Positions 1 through 6,950 of a stretch of DNA of 11,953 nt are shown one piece after another. Below the pieces are notes generated by a model. That model searched no databases, was not told where the DNA came from, and was given only the letters and a program-made list of their open reading frames with translations. Made by a program: the position numbers and the translations under genes. The stretch is from Nitrososphaerota archaeon. Lineage in GTDB: Archaea > Thermoproteota > Bathyarchaeia > Bathyarchaeales > Bathycorpusculaceae. The first letter of the stretch is position 1, and each line of letters opens with the position of its first letter. Location of the stretch: positions 1 through 11,953 of the forward strand of contig JAITCR010000052.1 of NCBI GenBank assembly GCA_031282985.1, written 5' to 3'.

Positions 1-108
1 CGAAAAGGTATTCGGTTTTCAAAGTCGCATCTTATGCATCGAATTGTCGTTGGGATGATTATAAACTTTTGGTTTTTTGGCAGAGACTTGCCGTTTCATT
101 TAATTTGA
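1..108 (+). pseudogene. IS1-family transposase, 3' fragment cut by the window edge
   Basis: Frame 1 reads from base 1 to a TGA at 106-108. It begins RKGIRFSKSHLMH and continues through VVGMIINF. This is the C-terminal signature of IS1-family transposases (R-x-FSKS-x-x-MH then V-x-G-x-x-IN). About 18 of 23 residues match the C-terminus of the minus-strand IS1 remnant at 10229-10415, so both belong to one family but are diverged copies. The other copy stops right after INF (TGA), whereas this one reads TGG there and continues 12 codons. DNA similarity to the inner end of the other copy continues to about base 112, so the element's end probably lies near there. Whether the upstream part is intact cannot be seen. 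Confidence 0.8.
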
Positions 109-178
109 GGCATTACCGAAAAATGACAGTTTTGCAAGAGGTCTAATGTTCGTAAATTTAATGTATGAATGTACGATT

Positions 179-194
179 ACTATTTAGAAATAGT
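179..194. repeat. Palindrome upstream of the paaK-iorAB operon
   Basis: ACTATTT (179-185) and AAATAGT (188-194) are perfect 7-base inverted arms separated by two bases. They lie just upstream of the likely TATA box of the ligase gene. A second, weaker dyad, ACATT/AATGT with a 5-base spacer, sits at 217-231, between the presumed TATA box and the start codon. Either could be a regulator site. In this AT-rich sequence short dyads also arise by chance. Confidence 0.4.
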
Positions 195-202
195 GGGGAA
201 GT

Positions 203-212
203 CTTATTTAAT
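203..212 (+). promoter_or_regulatory. Possible TATA box for the paaK-iorAB operon
   Basis: CTTATTTAAT is the best TATA-like stretch before the operon. It would place transcription start near base 235 and give a leader of about 25-30 bases before the GTG at 263. A ribosome binding site GAGGG lies at 251-255, seven bases from the GTG. The box is assigned by position and composition only. Confidence 0.35.
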
Positions 213-262
213 AGTCACATTACACAAATGTAAATAACTTCATTAACTGAGAGGGTCATGAA

Positions 263-1582
263 GTGGTCGACGGTAAATATTGGAACGAAAAAATTGAAAC
301 ATTGCCCCGTGAGGAAATCAGAAAACTCCAATTGCAAAAACTCAAAGAACAAGTGAAATATTGTTATACTAACAGCGTTTTTTACCGTAAAAAATTTGAT
401 CGCATAGGCTTAAAACCTGAGGATATCCAATCTTTTGATGACCTTAGAAAAATTCCCTTCACAGTAAAGGCTGACTTGAAAGAAAATTATCCCTACGGTA
501 TGGTGGCTGCACCTTCAGATGAAATAGTTGAAATTCACGCGTCAAGTGGAACAACTGGTAACCAAATAGTAGGTGCTTACACTAAAAATGATATGGATAT
601 TTGGCAAGAACTCATGGCCCGCTCCATTTATACTACTGGTGGACGACCACAAGACATCATACATATAGCCTATGGCTATGGTTTATTTACCGGCGGTTTC
701 GGTTTTCACTATGGGGCTCAAAAAATTGGTGCCCGTATTGTTCCCATGAGTGGAGGCATGACGCAGCGTCAAGTTAAATTAATGAAAGACCTTGATGTAA
801 CCATTCTCGCCTGCACTCCAAGTTTTGCTGTTTACCTATCAGAAACTATGCTACAGGAAGGAATAGCTCCACAACGAGATCTTAAACTTAAACGCGGCAT
901 ATTTGGAGCTGAACCCTGGTCTCAACAAATGAGACAAAGAATTGAAAAAGACTTAAACCTTGAAGCCTTTGACATTTACGGCTTAACAGAACTCTGCGGC
1001 CCAGGCGTTTCCGTAGAATGCCCTGAGCATAATGGTTTACATGTTTGGGAAGACCACTTCATAGTTGAAATTATAGACTCCAACACAGGCGAACCCCTGC
1101 CCGATGGCCAAGAGGGTGAACTGGTCTTTACTGCGTTAAGTAAAACAGGTTTACCCGTTCTCCGCTACCGCACATTCGATATTTCAAAAATCACCCAAGA
1201 AAAATGCGCCTGCGGACGCACACATGCCAGAATGCTGAGAGTCACCGGCAGATCCGATGACATGCTAATAATTCGCGGAGTAAACGTATTCCCCTCACAA
1301 ATAGAATTCGTAGTAATGCAATTCCCCGAACTCGCCACACAATACCTAATAGTTCTCGACCGCCCTGGCGCCCTTGACACTTTTCTTGTCAAAGTTGAAT
1401 TAACAGAGCAGACACAAAAAAATCCTCAACTTGACCTAAAACAACTCAAACAAAACATACAACAAAGAATACACATAACCACTGGTTTAACAGCCGAAAT
1501 AGAAATCGCCAAACCAAACGAACTGCCCAGAACAGATGGAAAAGCAAAAAGAGTACTAGACCTCCGAAAAGGCAAAATGTAA
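263..1582 (+). CDS. paaK: Phenylacetate--CoA ligase family protein (AMP-forming)
   Basis: This 439-residue adenylate-forming enzyme of the PaaK family activates phenylacetate or a related aryl acid with ATP and CoA to the acyl-CoA, AMP and pyrophosphate. Visible motifs are the phosphate loop SSGTTG (94-99), DIYGLTE (237-243), LRYRT (300-304) and the C-terminal hinge GRSDDMLIIRGVNVFPSQIE (329-348). A CACG pair at 315-318 is common in the family. Length is normal. The start is GTG, supported by GAGGG seven bases upstream; the nearby ATG at 258 is out of frame. It is first in a probable operon with iorA (13-base gap) and iorB. This pairing suggests the ligase makes the arylacetyl-CoA that IorAB carboxylates to arylpyruvate, or consumes what IorAB releases. 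The true acid substrate is not visible from sequence, and indoleacetate or 4-hydroxyphenylacetate are equally possible. The last third of the gene is markedly A+C-rich compared with the first. Confidence 0.9.
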   Translation: MVDGKYWNEKIETLPREEIRKLQLQKLKEQVKYCYTNSVFYRKKFDRIGLKPEDIQSFDDLRKIPFTVKADLKENYPYGMVAAPSDEIVEIHASSGTTGNQIVGAYTKNDMDIWQELMARSIYTTGGRPQDIIHIAYGYGLFTGGFGFHYGAQKIGARIVPMSGGMTQRQVKLMKDLDVTILACTPSFAVYLSETMLQEGIAPQRDLKLKRGIFGAEPWSQQMRQRIEKDLNLEAFDIYGLTELCGPGVSVECPEHNGLHVWEDHFIVEIIDSNTGEPLPDGQEGELVFTALSKTGLPVLRYRTFDISKITQEKCACGRTHARMLRVTGRSDDMLIIRGVNVFPSQIEFVVMQFPELATQYLIVLDRPGALDTFLVKVELTEQTQKNPQLDLKQLKQNIQQRIHITTGLTAEIEIAKPNELPRTDGKAKRVLDLRKGKM

Positions 1583-1595
1583 AGGACCTATAACT

Positions 1596-3794
1596 ATGAC
1601 CTCAAAGATAACCGTAAACAAACCCAACAGTTTCCTTCTACTTAACGGCGATGAAGCAGTCGCACGAGGCGCAGTTGAAGCCAACATCAAAGTCGCAACC
1701 GCATACCCTGGAACCCCCTCAACAGAAATTCTAGAAACACTCTCCCAAGCCGCCAAAACTCTAAATTTCTATGCCGAATGGAGTGTTAATGAAATTGTCT
1801 CCACCGAAATCGCAGCAGGCGCATCTATGACTGGTGCAAGAGCAATAGTGTCCATGAAACATGTTGGACTAAATGTTGCCTCAGACGCAATTATGACCCT
1901 CGCATACACAGGTGTTGAAAGCGGTTTAGTAATCGTAGTCTGCGATGACCCCGCATTACATAGCAGCCAAAACGAACAAGATACACGATATTTTGCAGTT
2001 CACTCTAAATTACCATTACTTGATGCTGGAAACCCACAAGAAGCCCTAAACATGGCCAAAGAGGCCTTTCAAATAAGTGAAAATCTCCATATTCCAATAA
2101 TTCTACGTTTAACCACAAGAGTAGCTCATGGAAAAGCCAAAGTACAAATTGGCAATTTCCAAAAACTTGAACGTAACATTTCTTTTGACAAAAACGGTTC
2201 TCGCTGGGTAATGGTACCAGCAAACGCAATTCGTCAACATCGTGTCTTAGAAGAAAAGCTAACTGAAGCAAAACAGCTCTCTGAAAATTCTCCATTCAAT
2301 AAAATTGAAGACAACAACTCTGAAATTGGCATAATCGGCAGCGGCGTAGGCTACTATTATGCACGGAGTGTGTTGGATACGAAAAAGTTTTCTTGGTTAA
2401 AACTTGGTTTTATTCATCCTTTTCCTTCTGAACTTGTGAAACTTTTTGCCTCTAAAGTCAAACAACTTGTAATAATTGAAGAACTCCGTCCATATATTGA
2501 AGAGAATATACAGCGACTAAAACTCGATATAACTGGAAAAGCTGCCCTTGGGCTTAGTGAAATAGGTGAATATACTCCTGATAAAATTCGTGGTGCTTTT
2601 GCAAAATTAGGTCTAGCAGAAAAGGCCTCTGTGTCGTCTGTTTTAGATTTGCAGCCTAGGTCTCCAAATCTTTGCCCTGGTTGTACACATCGTGCTTTCT
2701 ATTATGCCCTCAATTCTGTTAATCAACATGTAACTTGTGATAGTAGCAAATGTATTGGTTGTGGAACTTGTGAAAAAGTTTGCTCTTTTGAAAAAGAGCA
2801 TGTTTCTAATTTTGCTAGGTCAAGAATTAGAGTTGTTCGTGTTAATGAAACTGATAAAGGGGCAGTCACTTGTCACGTTTGTCCTGACGCTCCATGTGTT
2901 GTCTCATGTAATAGCGGCGCGCTTTCTAAGTCTATTAAAACAGGCATAATTTCTGTGGATGAAAACAAATGCGTAGGTTGTGGTTTATGTGTTAAGGCCT
3001 GTCTGTATGGTGCTGTATTTTTGGATTCAAACAAGAAGAAAGTTTTCATATGTGATACCTGTCAAGGCGACCCTGTGTGTGTTAAGAATTGTCCCAAGTA
3101 TGCTTTGACTTTAGTGGGGCGAGCTAATGATAAAATTGTTGCAGGTGACATAGGTTGTTACTCTCTTGGTTTTTTGCCTCCATTGAATACTGTTCAATCA
3201 TGTCTCTGTATGGGCAGTGGTATTTCTCAGGCTGCGGGTATGGCTCATGCGGGTGTTAATGGGAAGGTGTTTGCGGTTCTTGGGGATTCTACTTTTTTCC
3301 ATGCTGGTATGCCTGGACTGTTAAATGTTGTTTATAATAGGGTTAATGTTTGTGTTATTATATTGGATAATCGTATAGTGGCTATGACGGGGCATCAGCC
3401 TACTCCTGCTTCTGGTCGAACGGCTATGAGTGACGATGCTAAAATTGTGAGTATACAAGAGATTGTTAAAAGTGTTGGTATAGATAAAATTTTAACTGTT
3501 GATCCTTATGATGTTAAGGCTACCGTAGAGGCTATTCGTGAGGTTTTAACATATGATGGTCCTTGTGTTATTGTTTCTCAGCGTTCTTGTCCTCTTTTAA
3601 TTGAACGTGGCATACCATGTGAGGTTACAGAAAAATGTGGTTCTTGTGGTCTATGTATTACCAATTTTGGTTGTCCCGCAATCACTAAAACAAGTGCTGG
3701 TAGAGTAGAAATTGATTCAACCCTCTGCAGTGGTTGTGGTGTGTGTGTAAATATCTGTCCTCATAAGGCTATACTAAGGAGGAAAATTCAGTAA
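1596..3794 (+). CDS. iorA: Indolepyruvate:ferredoxin oxidoreductase alpha subunit with an inserted four-cluster ferredoxin module
   Basis: This thiamine-diphosphate enzyme, acting with IorB, oxidatively decarboxylates arylpyruvates to arylacetyl-CoA with ferredoxin, or runs in reverse. The N-terminal pyrimidine-binding domain begins near residue 10 (LLNGDEAVARGAVEA, PGTPSTE). The C-terminal half has CPGC (360-363), GDIGCYSLG (from 517) and the GDS-type diphosphate motif followed by VNVCVIILDN. Two ferredoxin motifs close the protein: C681, C684, C687, C693 and C711, C714, C717, C721. At 732 residues it is about 130 longer than usual. The excess lies between CPGC and GDIGC, normally only about 25 residues apart, and carries sixteen cysteines in four CxxC-type groups (386/389/392/396; 426/429/434/438; 459/462/465/469; 486/489/495/499). 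ATG has AAAGGA nine bases upstream. The stop overlaps the iorB start in TAATG. Codon use switches near base 2340 from C/A-ending to T/G-ending. Confidence 0.93.
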   Translation: MTSKITVNKPNSFLLLNGDEAVARGAVEANIKVATAYPGTPSTEILETLSQAAKTLNFYAEWSVNEIVSTEIAAGASMTGARAIVSMKHVGLNVASDAIMTLAYTGVESGLVIVVCDDPALHSSQNEQDTRYFAVHSKLPLLDAGNPQEALNMAKEAFQISENLHIPIILRLTTRVAHGKAKVQIGNFQKLERNISFDKNGSRWVMVPANAIRQHRVLEEKLTEAKQLSENSPFNKIEDNNSEIGIIGSGVGYYYARSVLDTKKFSWLKLGFIHPFPSELVKLFASKVKQLVIIEELRPYIEENIQRLKLDITGKAALGLSEIGEYTPDKIRGAFAKLGLAEKASVSSVLDLQPRSPNLCPGCTHRAFYYALNSVNQHVTCDSSKCIGCGTCEKVCSFEKEHVSNFARSRIRVVRVNETDKGAVTCHVCPDAPCVVSCNSGALSKSIKTGIISVDENKCVGCGLCVKACLYGAVFLDSNKKKVFICDTCQGDPVCVKNCPKYALTLVGRANDKIVAGDIGCYSLGFLPPLNTVQSCLCMGSGISQAAGMAHAGVNGKVFAVLGDSTFFHAGMPGLLNVVYNRVNVCVIILDNRIVAMTGHQPTPASGRTAMSDDAKIVSIQEIVKSVGIDKILTVDPYDVKATVEAIREVLTYDGPCVIVSQRSCPLLIERGIPCEVTEKCGSCGLCITNFGCPAITKTSAGRVEIDSTLCSGCGVCVNICPHKAILRRKIQ
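2733..3125 (+). other. Inserted polyferredoxin domain within IorA (about residues 380-510)
   Basis: The spacing of the four cysteine groups, alternating CxxCxxCxxxC with CxxCx4-5CxxxC, resembles the electron-transfer subunits of the HycB/CooF/DmsB type, which hold four [4Fe-4S] clusters. It is in frame and flanked on both sides by intact IorA motifs, so it is an internal domain insertion and not a fused end. Boundaries are estimated from the motif spacing of ordinary IorA proteins. Confidence 0.85.
3776..3782 (+). promoter_or_regulatory. Strong ribosome binding site for iorB inside iorA
   Basis: AAGGAGG lies 11 bases before the iorB ATG and within the last codons of iorA. It supports translation of iorB from its own site as well as by coupling across the TAATG overlap. 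Confidence 0.7.
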
Positions 3795-4384
3795 TGCAGC
3801 AACTTGACTTTGTTTTTGCAGGTGTAGGTGGACAAGGTATTGTGGTTCTCAGTGATATTTTTTGTGAAGCTGCAATACTTGATGGTTTTGATGTAACTAA
3901 AGCTGAAATTCACGGTATGGCTCAACGTGGCGGTTCTATAACAGCTTTTGCGAGGATAAGTGAAAAAGTTGAATCCCCTCTAATTGAAACCGGTAAAGCT
4001 GATGCAGTTATAGGTTTTGAAATTCTTGAAACTGCCCGTTCATTGCCAATGTTAAAACCCGATGGAACTGTAATAGTAAACACCAAATACATTCAGCCGA
4101 GCAATTTTAACAAAAATCTTAAACCAAAAACACAACAAGAACTTTTAAACATAATAAAAAACCTCAGCTCGAATGTTTATGAAGTAAACGCTTCAAACAT
4201 AGCAAACCAGTTAGGTAACAACCTAACAGTTAACACTATACTACTTGGTGCCCTATCTGCGTTGCCCAATATGCCTATAAAACGTGAATCTTTTGAAAAA
4301 GCAATGGCAAACAAATTAAAAGAAAAATACTTGCAAATAAACCTGCAAGCATTCGAATTGGGCAGACAAAGCGTTTTAAAGTAA
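3794..4384 (+). CDS. iorB: Indolepyruvate:ferredoxin oxidoreductase beta subunit
   Basis: This 196-residue gamma-type pyruvate/ketoisovalerate oxidoreductase domain is the small partner of IorA. It begins with the nucleotide-fold loop GVGGQG (10-15), followed by AEIHGMAQRGG and a stretch through IGFEILETAR that are typical of IorB. Length is normal for the family. The ATG shares one base with the iorA stop (TAATG) and is preceded by AAGGAGG inside iorA, so the two subunits are almost certainly co-translated in matched amounts. Together with the upstream ligase this forms a compact arylacetate/arylpyruvate operon. A run of seven T follows 41 bases after the stop. Confidence 0.93.
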   Translation: MQQLDFVFAGVGGQGIVVLSDIFCEAAILDGFDVTKAEIHGMAQRGGSITAFARISEKVESPLIETGKADAVIGFEILETARSLPMLKPDGTVIVNTKYIQPSNFNKNLKPKTQQELLNIIKNLSSNVYEVNASNIANQLGNNLTVNTILLGALSALPNMPIKRESFEKAMANKLKEKYLQINLQAFELGRQSVLK

Positions 4385-4401
4385 GCTTCTTGTTAACATT
4401 G

Positions 4402-4413
4402 TTCTATATAGAA
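4402..4413. repeat. 12-base perfect palindrome between iorB and the FKBP gene
   Basis: TTCTATATAGAA is self-complementary. It may be a TATA-like element, a regulator site or chance; nothing else distinguishes it. Confidence 0.4.
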
Positions 4414-4425
4414 TAGAGCACTGTG

Positions 4426-4432
4426 TTTTTTT
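4426..4432 (+). terminator. Oligo-T terminator candidate of the paaK-iorAB operon
   Basis: This is seven consecutive T residues on the coding strand 41 bases after the iorB stop. Archaeal termination is typically signalled by such T-runs without a hairpin. Confidence 0.4.
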
Positions 4433-4441
4433 GCTCGATAA

Positions 4442-4450
4442 GTTTTTATT
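4442..4450 (+). promoter_or_regulatory. Probable TATA box of the FKBP gene
   Basis: GTTTTTATT is preceded by the purine-rich GATAA, a possible BRE. The spacing predicts transcription start near 4473, giving a leader of about 22 bases that includes the ribosome binding site before the ATG at 4495. Confidence 0.45.
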
Positions 4451-4494
4451 AGCGTTTGAATTTTACTTGCGCGTATATCTAAAGGATGATAAGA

Positions 4495-5286
4495 ATGACC
4501 TTTCAAAAGGGAGACTTTATACTAATTAATTATACTGGGAGAGTAAAGGAAACAAACGAAGTTTTCGATACTACCTATGAAGAAGTGTCAAAAAAAGAAC
4601 GTCTTCACAAAGAAGGCGATGCATATGAGCCTAAACTTGTTGTTGTAGGCGAAGGTTGGGTTCTAAAAGCTTTAGATGATGCGCTTTTAGATATGGAATC
4701 TGAACAAGAGTCGATAGTGGAAATTTCTTCAGATAAGGCATTTGGTCAAAGGGATCCAGAGAAAATTAAACGTGTACCTTTGCGTCAATTATTAGCAAAA
4801 GAAATCAATCCAATTATTGGATCGCGTATTGAATACCAAGGTAAAATGGCTAGCATCCGCGCTGTTGGTGCAGGAAGAGTTCTACTTGATTTCAATCCTC
4901 CATTAGCTGGAAGGACACTCATATATGATGTTATACCTAAAAAGAAACTTGATAGTAGCGAAGAAAAAATTCTTGCAATCATACACAGACGTGTCCCCGT
5001 AGTTGAACAAGAAAAATTCAACGTTACAATTAAAGATGACAACTTGACAATTGATATGCCTGAAGATACCTTCTATGTTGAAGGCATACAAATTGCAAAA
5101 CGCGGCATAGCCATGGACATCCAAAAATACTTACCCAATCTTGTGCAAACTCAATTCGTTGAAACCTTCAAAGCAGAACCAAAACCCGTTGACATAGCTC
5201 CACTAACAGTCGCATCCGCTCCTGCTCCAGTTTCAACAACTGAGAGTCCCGATGAAGCAGCTCCAGCAGAAGAAATAAAAGCCTAA
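4495..5286 (+). CDS. Long FKBP-type peptidyl-prolyl cis-trans isomerase / chaperone (SlyD/FKBP26-like)
   Basis: The 263-residue protein opens with the FKBP fold (KGDFILINYTGRVKETNEVFDTTY, residues 5-28). An insert-in-flap region follows and then VVVGEGWVLKALDDALLDME (49-68), the archaeal/SlyD version of the VIPG segment. The flap-return motif KAFGQRDPEKI is at 81-91 and GRTLIYDV at 139-146. A further C-terminal domain (about 150-225) resembles the extra domain of archaeal FKBP26 proteins. The last 35 residues are a Pro/Ala/Glu/Thr-rich, probably disordered tail. It should catalyse prolyl isomerisation and prevent aggregation in the cytoplasm; no signal peptide is seen. An in-frame ATG at 4486 directly abuts AAAGG (4481-4485) with no spacing, so the ATG at 4495 is preferred: it has a nine-base gap and gives the family's usual N-terminus. 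It is transcribed separately from iorB. Confidence 0.9.
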   Translation: MTFQKGDFILINYTGRVKETNEVFDTTYEEVSKKERLHKEGDAYEPKLVVVGEGWVLKALDDALLDMESEQESIVEISSDKAFGQRDPEKIKRVPLRQLLAKEINPIIGSRIEYQGKMASIRAVGAGRVLLDFNPPLAGRTLIYDVIPKKKLDSSEEKILAIIHRRVPVVEQEKFNVTIKDDNLTIDMPEDTFYVEGIQIAKRGIAMDIQKYLPNLVQTQFVETFKAEPKPVDIAPLTVASAPAPVSTTESPDEAAPAEEIKA

Positions 5287-5317
5287 ACGCGCAAAGATAC
5301 GTGCACGTTTCTTTTTT
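5285..5317 (+). terminator. Hairpin plus T-rich tail after the FKBP gene
   Basis: AAACG (5285-5289) pairs with CGTTT (5306-5310). One mismatch inward, GCA pairs with TGC, leaving an 8-base apical loop closed by an A-G mismatch. The hairpin overlaps the stop codon and runs into TTTCTTTTTT. This is a good factor-independent terminator candidate. Confidence 0.55.
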
Positions 5318-5543
5318 ACTTCCTTTCAAACAAGTTTTCACACATCGCTATTTATTACAAACAAGTTCTATCCTTCTTGTTGACCTAAAAAAACAATGTG
5401 CCTCTCAAAGAGCAACAATGCTAATAAGAAATACGTTGGTATCAAATGGAACTAGTTTTCATAACTCTAAATGTAACTTGTTATGTTTTATACCGATATT
5501 AGAACTTTTATTCAGTAGGCGAAATTCTGCTGGGGGTGAGCCA
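5318..5543. other. Gene-free stretch, no supported coding content
   Basis: The only reading frame here opens with GTG at 5301 inside the terminator hairpin and encodes an unrecognisable 92-residue product without a ribosome binding site. One weak hairpin is visible, AACAAG (5360-5365) with CTTGTT (5376-5381). No tRNA or rRNA features were found. Confidence 0.5.
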
Positions 5544-5624
5544 ATTTTTTCGTTAGTCTATGGCAGAAAGCGCAAATAATCATCGCTATTTAAGCCAACG
5601 ACAACGGTGACTAACGGAAAAAAT
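5544..5624. ncRNA. Candidate structured RNA in the FKBP-egsA intergenic region
   Basis: ATTTTTTCGTTAGTC (5544-5558) pairs with GACTAACG (5609-5616) plus AAAAAAT (5618-5624), giving 15 base pairs with a single bulged G at 5617. Inside the 50-base loop are nested shorter pairings: TGGC (5561-5564) with GCCA (5594-5597), and AGCG (5569-5572) with CGCT (5584-5587). The nesting supports a folded RNA or a cruciform more than a random repeat. The strand, and whether it is transcribed, are unknown. It could also be a bidirectional terminator, since each strand has a T6 run at one arm. Confidence 0.4.
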
Positions 5625-5663
5625 CGCCATAACAATGGTGTTCATAATTACTAAATACAGGTT

Positions 5664-5782
5664 CAGACTGCGCAATAACTCTGACAAAATTTTTCGAGAC
5701 CCCAACATGCAGCGGCACATAAATGCACATGCACTACACATAGCGTTTATCTATTTTGATTTTAGCGTTTTTGCGCAGTCTG
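5664..5782. repeat. Perfect 12-base inverted repeat with a 95-base loop
   Basis: CAGACTGCGCAA (5664-5675) and TTGCGCAGTCTG (5771-5782) are exact reverse complements. The right arm ends seven bases before the egsA stop codon (5789-5791). The enclosed segment has small direct repeats, ATGCAC twice around 5723-5733 and TAGCGTTT at 5741-5748 and 5763-5770. It could be the stem of a 3' untranslated structure of egsA, the ends of a small non-autonomous element, or a small RNA. Confidence 0.55.
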
Positions 5783-5788
5783 GGGTTC

Positions 5789-6847
5789 TTAATCAATAAC
5801 TTTTGTTGTCTTTGCAACTGTTTTACATGTTTCATAATTGGGCTGTAGTTTATGCAGTATAGTGTAACGTTCAGGCCGTATGGTTGAAGCTATTTCTAAT
5901 GCTTTGATAACTTCTTCGTCTTTTACGCCTAATTCTTTAGCTGTTGTGGGTGCTCCAATTTGTTTAAGAGTATCTCTAATTTGTTCCCAATTTGTTTCGT
6001 GAAGGAAAGCTGTTAAAATTGAGCCAACACCAACTTGTTCTCCGTGCATAGCATGGTTAGGGTTGATAATGTCTATGGCATGGCTAAATAGGTGCTCAGC
6101 GCCACTGCATGGTTTACTGCTTCCGGCGATGCTCATAGATACGCCGCAACTTATTAGGGCTTCAAGTAGTATGTGTAAGCCGTTGGTGTTTTTTGGTTGG
6201 ATTTGTGTGGCGTTTTTGGTGATTAGTTTTGCGCTCATTTGTGCTAGGCTTGCTGCGTATTCTCCATAGTATTCTCCTTTTTCTGTGTGGGCGAGGTTCC
6301 AGTCTTTTACGGATGTGAATTTGGCAATTGTGTCTCCGCAGCCGCTTATGACGGATTTCCATGGTGCTTGTGAGATTATGTTTGTGTCGGCGATTATTGC
6401 GAGGGGTGCTTGGGTCATTATTGAGTTTGGTCTGTTTGTTTCTTTTATTGAGGCTATTGGGCTGGCTATACCGTCGTGGGAAATTGTTGTTGGTATGCTT
6501 ATGAATGGAATGTTTTTTTTGTAGCTGTTTATTTTTGTTGTGTCAATTATTGTTCCTCCGCCTATGGCGAAGAGTATTTGGGGTTTTAAGTTTGCGATTT
6601 GTTTTTCTATGATTGTCATGTTTTCTGTGGTTGTTGTTTTGGCTATAATTTTGTGTGTGTTTATTTTTGCTTGTTCTAAAGATTTTTTGACTTGTTTGCC
6701 TGCTACTTCATAGCTTTTTTTGCCTGAGATTATAAGTGCTGTGCCTTTAAGGTTTAGTCTTTGTGTAACTTCTATAACTCTGTTTAGGACGTCGTTTCCA
6801 ACGATTACTTCGCGTGGAAGTTGCATGTAATGATAAGATAATGTCAA
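5789..6847 (-). CDS. egsA: sn-glycerol-1-phosphate dehydrogenase [NAD(P)+]
   Basis: This enzyme reduces dihydroxyacetone phosphate to sn-glycerol 1-phosphate, the stereo-specific backbone of archaeal membrane lipids. The 352-residue product belongs to the iron/zinc-dependent polyol dehydrogenase superfamily. It shows LPREVIVG near the N-terminus, the nucleotide-binding GGGTIIDTTK (96-105) and SIPTTISHDGIASP (117-130). The metal-ligand positions are D172 (in GCGDTIAKF), H252 (EHLFSH) and H268 (HAMHGE). Length is normal. The TTG start at 6847 is uncertain: an in-frame ATG at 6826 would give MQLPREVIVG, lacks a visible ribosome binding site, and suits a leader of about 27 bases from the TATA box at 6876-6883. 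The gene is divergent from psmB. The plus strand across this gene is extremely G+T-rich, so the coding strand is A+C-rich. Confidence 0.95.
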   Translation of the reverse strand: MTLSYHYMQLPREVIVGNDVLNRVIEVTQRLNLKGTALIISGKKSYEVAGKQVKKSLEQAKINTHKIIAKTTTTENMTIIEKQIANLKPQILFAIGGGTIIDTTKINSYKKNIPFISIPTTISHDGIASPIASIKETNRPNSIMTQAPLAIIADTNIISQAPWKSVISGCGDTIAKFTSVKDWNLAHTEKGEYYGEYAASLAQMSAKLITKNATQIQPKNTNGLHILLEALISCGVSMSIAGSSKPCSGAEHLFSHAIDIINPNHAMHGEQVGVGSILTAFLHETNWEQIRDTLKQIGAPTTAKELGVKDEEVIKALEIASTIRPERYTILHKLQPNYETCKTVAKTTKVID

Positions 6848-6875
6848 GTTTGTTCACTTTGCGTTTTGAGGCAGG

Positions 6876-6883
6876 TATAAAAT
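6876..6883 (-). promoter_or_regulatory. TATA box of egsA
   Basis: On the minus strand the sequence reads ATTTTATA, preceded by the A-rich ACAA that could serve as BRE. It is centred about 33 bases upstream of the TTG at 6847 and 54 upstream of the ATG at 6826. The predicted transcription start is near 6853. Confidence 0.5.
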
Positions 6884-6895
6884 TTGTTTTTTGGT

Positions 6896-6918
6896 GTTTA
6901 AACTTTTTTGATTTAAAC
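6896..6918. repeat. Inverted repeat in the egsA-psmB divergent intergenic region
   Basis: GTTTAAA (6896-6902) and TTTAAAC (6912-6918) are perfect arms with a nine-base T-rich spacer. The position, just upstream of the egsA promoter and in the shared 193-base region, would suit an operator. Chance is possible in such AT-rich DNA. Confidence 0.35.
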
Positions 6919-6950
6919 GGGTAATTAGAGGGGTCTTGTTTGTGGTTACC

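Noticed and set aside
2737..2949. Separate small gene in another frame within the IorA insert
   Set aside because: The iorA frame carries all the cysteine motifs. This frame is a low-complexity hydrophobic shadow.
4402..4413. TTCTATATAGAA as the FKBP promoter TATA box
   Set aside because: It is about 90 bases from the start codon. The T-rich box at 4442-4450 has better spacing.
5301..5579. 92-codon plus-strand frame after the FKBP gene
   Set aside because: It starts with GTG inside a hairpin terminator, has no ribosome binding site, no recognisable motif, and runs through one arm of the structured repeat at 5544-5624.
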